This document shows, piece after piece, positions 61,553 through 64,000 of a stretch of 64,000 nt of DNA (its first letter is position 1; every line of letters starts with the position of its first letter). This DNA comes from Chitinophagaceae bacterium LGM1 (GTDB taxonomy: Bacteria; Bacteroidota; Bacteroidia; Chitinophagales; Chitinophagaceae): contig CP075895.1 in assembly GCA_018604165.1 (NCBI GenBank), forward strand, positions 186,001 to 250,000. The letters run 5' to 3'. The notes beneath the pieces are model-generated. The model did no database searches. It had not been told where the DNA came from and saw only the letters and a list, made by a program, of their open reading frames with translations. A program made the position numbers and the translations under genes.

Positions 61553-62056
61553 ATGGGTATTTACGAAATCTCATTCTGGTTCCTGACGGTTATGGCATTG
61601 AGTTGCGCATTAGGTGTAATCCTCAGCCGCAACCCTGTGAACAGTGTATTGTTTCTGATAGCTACGTTCTTTGCTATATCAGGGCATTATATATTATTGA
61701 ATGCGCAGTTTCTGGCTATTGTCAACATCATAGTATATGCCGGTGCCATCATGGTACTCTTCCTGTTTGTGATAATGCTGATGAACCTGAACGCTGATAC
61801 CGAACCGCAAAAAAACCGACTGGTGCAGATAGCAGGTGCCATATCGGGCGGTACATTATTGTTAGTGATATTGGCAGCTTTGAGAACATCAACTATTACA
61901 TCGCTAGACCAGACTTCTACAGATATTGGATTGATAAAAAATCTTGGTAAGACACTCTTTACACAGTTTGTATTGCCATTTGAAATAAGCAGTGTTCTTT
62001 TTCTGAGTGCCATGATAGGTGCGGTGGTGATTGGTAAGAAAGAGCAGACAGTATAA
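61553..62056 (+). CDS. nuoJ: NADH-quinone oxidoreductase subunit J
   Basis: Membrane subunit, 167 residues with five helices. Motifs: SRNPVNSVLFLIATFFAISG and VNIIVYAGAIMVLFLFVIML, ending in SAMIGAVVIGKKEQ. Complete. Confidence 0.95.
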   Translation: MGIYEISFWFLTVMALSCALGVILSRNPVNSVLFLIATFFAISGHYILLNAQFLAIVNIIVYAGAIMVLFLFVIMLMNLNADTEPQKNRLVQIAGAISGGTLLLVILAALRTSTITSLDQTSTDIGLIKNLGKTLFTQFVLPFEISSVLFLSAMIGAVVIGKKEQTV

Positions 62057-62126
62057 TTAGTTGATTGGTTGACTTGTTGATTGGAATGTAGTTTAACTTT
62101 TTGACTTTTAATTTTGAATTGAAAAT

Positions 62127-62426
62127 ATGCCTGTACAATATTATTTATTTCTGAGCCTTGCCTTGTTTTGCATAGGTATGATGGGAGCCATGATGCGTAG
62201 GAATGCCATCATTGTATTTATGTGCATAGAGCTGATGCTGAATGCGGTAAACCTGCTGATGGTAGCATTTTCTAAAATGTATAACGATGCTGCGGCACAG
62301 ATATTTGTATTCTTTATAATGGTGGTGGCTGCTGCTGAGGTAGCGGTAGGGTTAGCAATAATCGTGATGATGTATCGTAAGGTACATTCTGTAGACATTA
62401 ATATTTTGAATAGGTTGAAACATTAA
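62127..62426 (+). CDS. nuoK: NADH-quinone oxidoreductase subunit K
   Basis: Membrane subunit, 99 residues with three helices; the glutamates used in proton pumping are seen in [18 protein letters not shown] and [18 protein letters not shown]. The spacer before it (62057-62126) holds TTGATTGGTTGACTTGTTGA and TTTTTGACTTTTAATTTTGA repeats. Confidence 0.96.
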   Translation: MPVQYYLFLSLALFCIGMMGAMMRRNAIIVFMCIELMLNAVNLLMVAFSKMYNDAAAQIFVFFIMVVAAAEVAVGLAIIVMMYRKVHSVDINILNRLKH

Positions 62427-62454
62427 GTCAAAAACCAAAATTCAAAATTCAAAA
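62427..62454 (+). repeat. Left arm of the spacer repeat flanking the intact four-helix-bundle gene
   Basis: GTCAAAAACCAAAATTCAAA and ATTCAAAA fill the gap from the nuoK stop to the four-helix-bundle start codon: four units of a 7-base CAAAA repeat. The inverted partner is at 62847-62877. Confidence 0.7.
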
Positions 62455-62841
62455 ATGGAAGATGAAGTTCTTAGCACGGTAGAAGAAACAGATAAGGTAT
62501 ATAATATCAAACACAGGGCATATTTATTTGCCAAGGATGTTGTTCTTTATATTAAAGACAGTAAGTATGATAAAATATACTTTTCAATGTTCGACCAGTT
62601 GTTAAGAAGTGCAACTTCAGTAGGAGCAAATTTGGTAGAAGGTAGGGCTGGCGCATCAAAGAATGATTTTTTAAAGTTTTACATCATTTCTTTGAAATCA
62701 GCTAATGAAACAAAATATTGGCTTTGTTTGATAAGAGATACATTAGATGTTGAAAGGCAGAAATTGAAAGAATTATTAACAGAAGCAGATGAAATATCTA
62801 AAATAATCGCAAAAATCATTATTTCAACGAAAGCAAATTGA
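62455..62841 (+). CDS. Four-helix-bundle (23S-IVP/S23-like) protein
   Basis: A 128-residue helical protein of the family first seen in 23S rRNA intervening sequences: HRAYLFAKDVVLYIK, FDQLLRSATSVGANLVEGRA, and SLKSANETKYWLCLIRDTL, ending DEISKIIAKIIIS. The family folds as a pentameric four-helix bundle and is widespread and mobile; its function is unsettled (nucleic-acid binding is suggested; relatives include the Avd factor of retroelements). It stands between nuoK and nuoL, inside the two arms of a spacer repeat. A broken paralogue lies at 57835. Confidence 0.88.
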   Translation: MEDEVLSTVEETDKVYNIKHRAYLFAKDVVLYIKDSKYDKIYFSMFDQLLRSATSVGANLVEGRAGASKNDFLKFYIISLKSANETKYWLCLIRDTLDVERQKLKELLTEADEISKIIAKIIISTKAN

Positions 62842-62846
62842 GGCTT

Positions 62847-62877
62847 TTTTGACTTTTGACTTTTGACTTTTGAATTA
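62847..62877 (+). repeat. Right arm of the spacer repeat flanking the intact four-helix-bundle gene
   Basis: TTTTGAC is repeated three times and followed by TTTTGAATTAA, a strict 7-base period, between the four-helix-bundle stop and nuoL. Its reverse complement matches the CAAAA units at 62427-62454. Confidence 0.7.
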
Positions 62878-62882
62878 ATATA

Positions 62883-64000
62883 ATGACAAACTTAGTTTAC
62901 TTAGTTCCTTTATTTCCTTTGATAGGTTTTCTTATCAATGGTTTGGGCTGGCGAAAAATACCAAAGGCTGCAGGCGGCATTATTGGTAGTGTCGCTATAC
63001 TGGCTTCTTTTGCAGTTTCGCTTGGTATCTTCTTTGAAGTAAAAAGCACAGGTGCATCAACCGTTGTGCATTTGTTCGATTTCATACAATCTGGCACACT
63101 GTATATACCTTTTTCGTTTCAGGTAGATGCTTTGTCTTCTTTATTCTTACTGATTATTACAGGCATCGGTTTTCTGATACATGTTTATTCTACTTCTTAT
63201 ATGCACGAAGATGAAGGCATGGTGAAATATTTCGCATACCTCAATCTCTTCGTATTCTCTATGCTGTTGCTGGTACTCGGTGCCAACTATCTTATCATGT
63301 TCATTGGTTGGGAAGGTGTAGGTCTTTGCTCTTACCTGCTCATTGGTTTCTGGTTTAAGAACAGGGATTATACCAATGCTGCAAAGAAAGCATTTGTGAT
63401 GAATCGTATTGGCGACCTCGGTTTCCTTGTAGGTATGTTGCTGATATTATTCAACTACGGTACACTCTCATATCAAGAGTTTTTCGGACAACTGAACGGC
63501 GGACAGGTACAACTATCTGCCAATATGTACAACTGGATTGCTATTTGCCTCTTCATAGGTGCGATGGGTAAAAGTGCCCAGATACCATTATACACTTGGC
63601 TGCCCGATGCAATGGCTGGCCCAACACCTGTATCGGCACTCATCCACGCTGCAACGATGGTAACGGCAGGTATCTATATGATAGCACGTAGCAGCGCATT
63701 ATACAACCTTGCACCCGCAGCGTTAAATCTTGTTGCTATCATCGGTTTAGCTACTGCTATACTCGCAGCTTCAATTGCTATTCGTCAATACGACATCAAA
63801 AAAGTATTGGCGTATTCTACCGTTAGCCAGCTTGGTTTTATGTTCCTCGCATTGGGCGTTGGGGCATATACTACTGCAGTATTCCATGTTATGACACATG
63901 CTTTCTTTAAAGCCCTGTTGTTCCTTGGTTCGGGCAGTGTTATACATGCAATGGGTGGGGAGCAAGACATCCGCAAAATGGGTGGACTTAACAAACACAT
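62883..64000 (+). CDS. nuoL: NADH-quinone oxidoreductase subunit L (5' part)
   Basis: Antiporter-like proton-pumping subunit; the first 372 residues are present and the frame is open at the window end. Motifs: FQVDALSSLFLLIITGIGFL, FIGWEGVGLCSYLLIGFW, KSAQIPLYTWLPDAMAGPTP with VSALIHAATMVTAG, and FHVMTHAFFKALLFLGSGSV. The start is ATG 62883, three bases after the TTTTGAATTAA repeat region. It would be followed by nuoM and nuoN. Confidence 0.95.
   Translation, partial: MTNLVYLVPLFPLIGFLINGLGWRKIPKAAGGIIGSVAILASFAVSLGIFFEVKSTGASTVVHLFDFIQSGTLYIPFSFQVDALSSLFLLIITGIGFLIHVYSTSYMHEDEGMVKYFAYLNLFVFSMLLLVLGANYLIMFIGWEGVGLCSYLLIGFWFKNRDYTNAAKKAFVMNRIGDLGFLVGMLLILFNYGTLSYQEFFGQLNGGQVQLSANMYNWIAICLFIGAMGKSAQIPLYTWLPDAMAGPTPVSALIHAATMVTAGIYMIARSSALYNLAPAALNLVAIIGLATAILAASIAIRQYDIKKVLAYSTVSQLGFMFLALGVGAYTTAVFHVMTHAFFKALLFLGSGSVIHAMGGEQDIRKMGGLNKH

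Overview
The window looks like chromosome of a Bacteroidota (Bacteroidetes) bacterium, most likely of the Chitinophagales/Chitinophagaceae type. The evidence is PorZ and a type B sorting-domain protein (type IX secretion), a SprB-repeat giant surface protein, DUF5686, DUF3108 and DUF5606 proteins, Bacteroidetes promoters (TTG, about 19-20 nt, TAnnTTTG), and a tyrosine ammonia-lyase with FabG and ketosynthase genes of the kind found in flexirubin/aryl-polyene clusters. Everything is called by reading the sequence; no search was run.

Layout. 1-3.2 kb: end of an unknown gene, ruvC, a flippase-like membrane protein, a DUF3108 protein and an AT-rich DUF4145 gene. 3.2-7.8 kb: a hairpin-rich spacer, then tyrosine ammonia-lyase, FabG-like reductase and ketosynthase, with a ParE/antitoxin pair lying antisense between the last two. 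7.8-15 kb: an AT-rich accessory island with repeats, a secreted protein, a large imperfect palindrome, an HExxH protein, an IS1595-type transposase with an overlapping 41-residue passenger ORF, a possible small RNA over a tRNA-like remnant, two coiled-coil/winged-helix paralogues, an HNH endonuclease with a HpaII-like partner but no methylase, and a MNT-HEPN toxin-antitoxin pair. 15-18 kb: rplM-rpsI-rpsB-tsf; S2 carries an unusual Gly/Arg-rich tail. 18-42 kb: housekeeping and envelope genes (porZ, recO, M23 peptidase, bcp, DUF5686, polA, GNATs, VWA protein, korA, Crp-like regulator, amine oxidase, TPR protein, GHL10 hydrolase, DUF5606). 42-47 kb: a 1517-residue SprB-repeat surface protein. 47-52 kb: a polysaccharide locus (two glycosyltransferases, two methyltransferases, a flippase). 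52-64 kb: the complex I operon nuoA-L, cut by the window end inside nuoL.

The most interesting structure is in the nuo operon. Its junctions hold heptamer-periodic spacers built from a CAAAA-rich left arm and a TTTTG-rich right arm that can fold into hairpins. At two junctions (nuoF/nuoG and nuoK/nuoL) a four-helix-bundle (23S-IVP-like) gene sits between the two arms, as if in the hairpin loop; one copy is intact, the other is broken by a single in-frame TGA. A MNT-HEPN toxin-antitoxin pair lies between nuoH and nuoI, and a secreted NTF2-like gene between nuoE and nuoF. The operon therefore behaves like a set of landing sites for small accessory cassettes, while the respiratory genes themselves appear intact. 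NuoG is short and lacks the molybdopterin-type domain.
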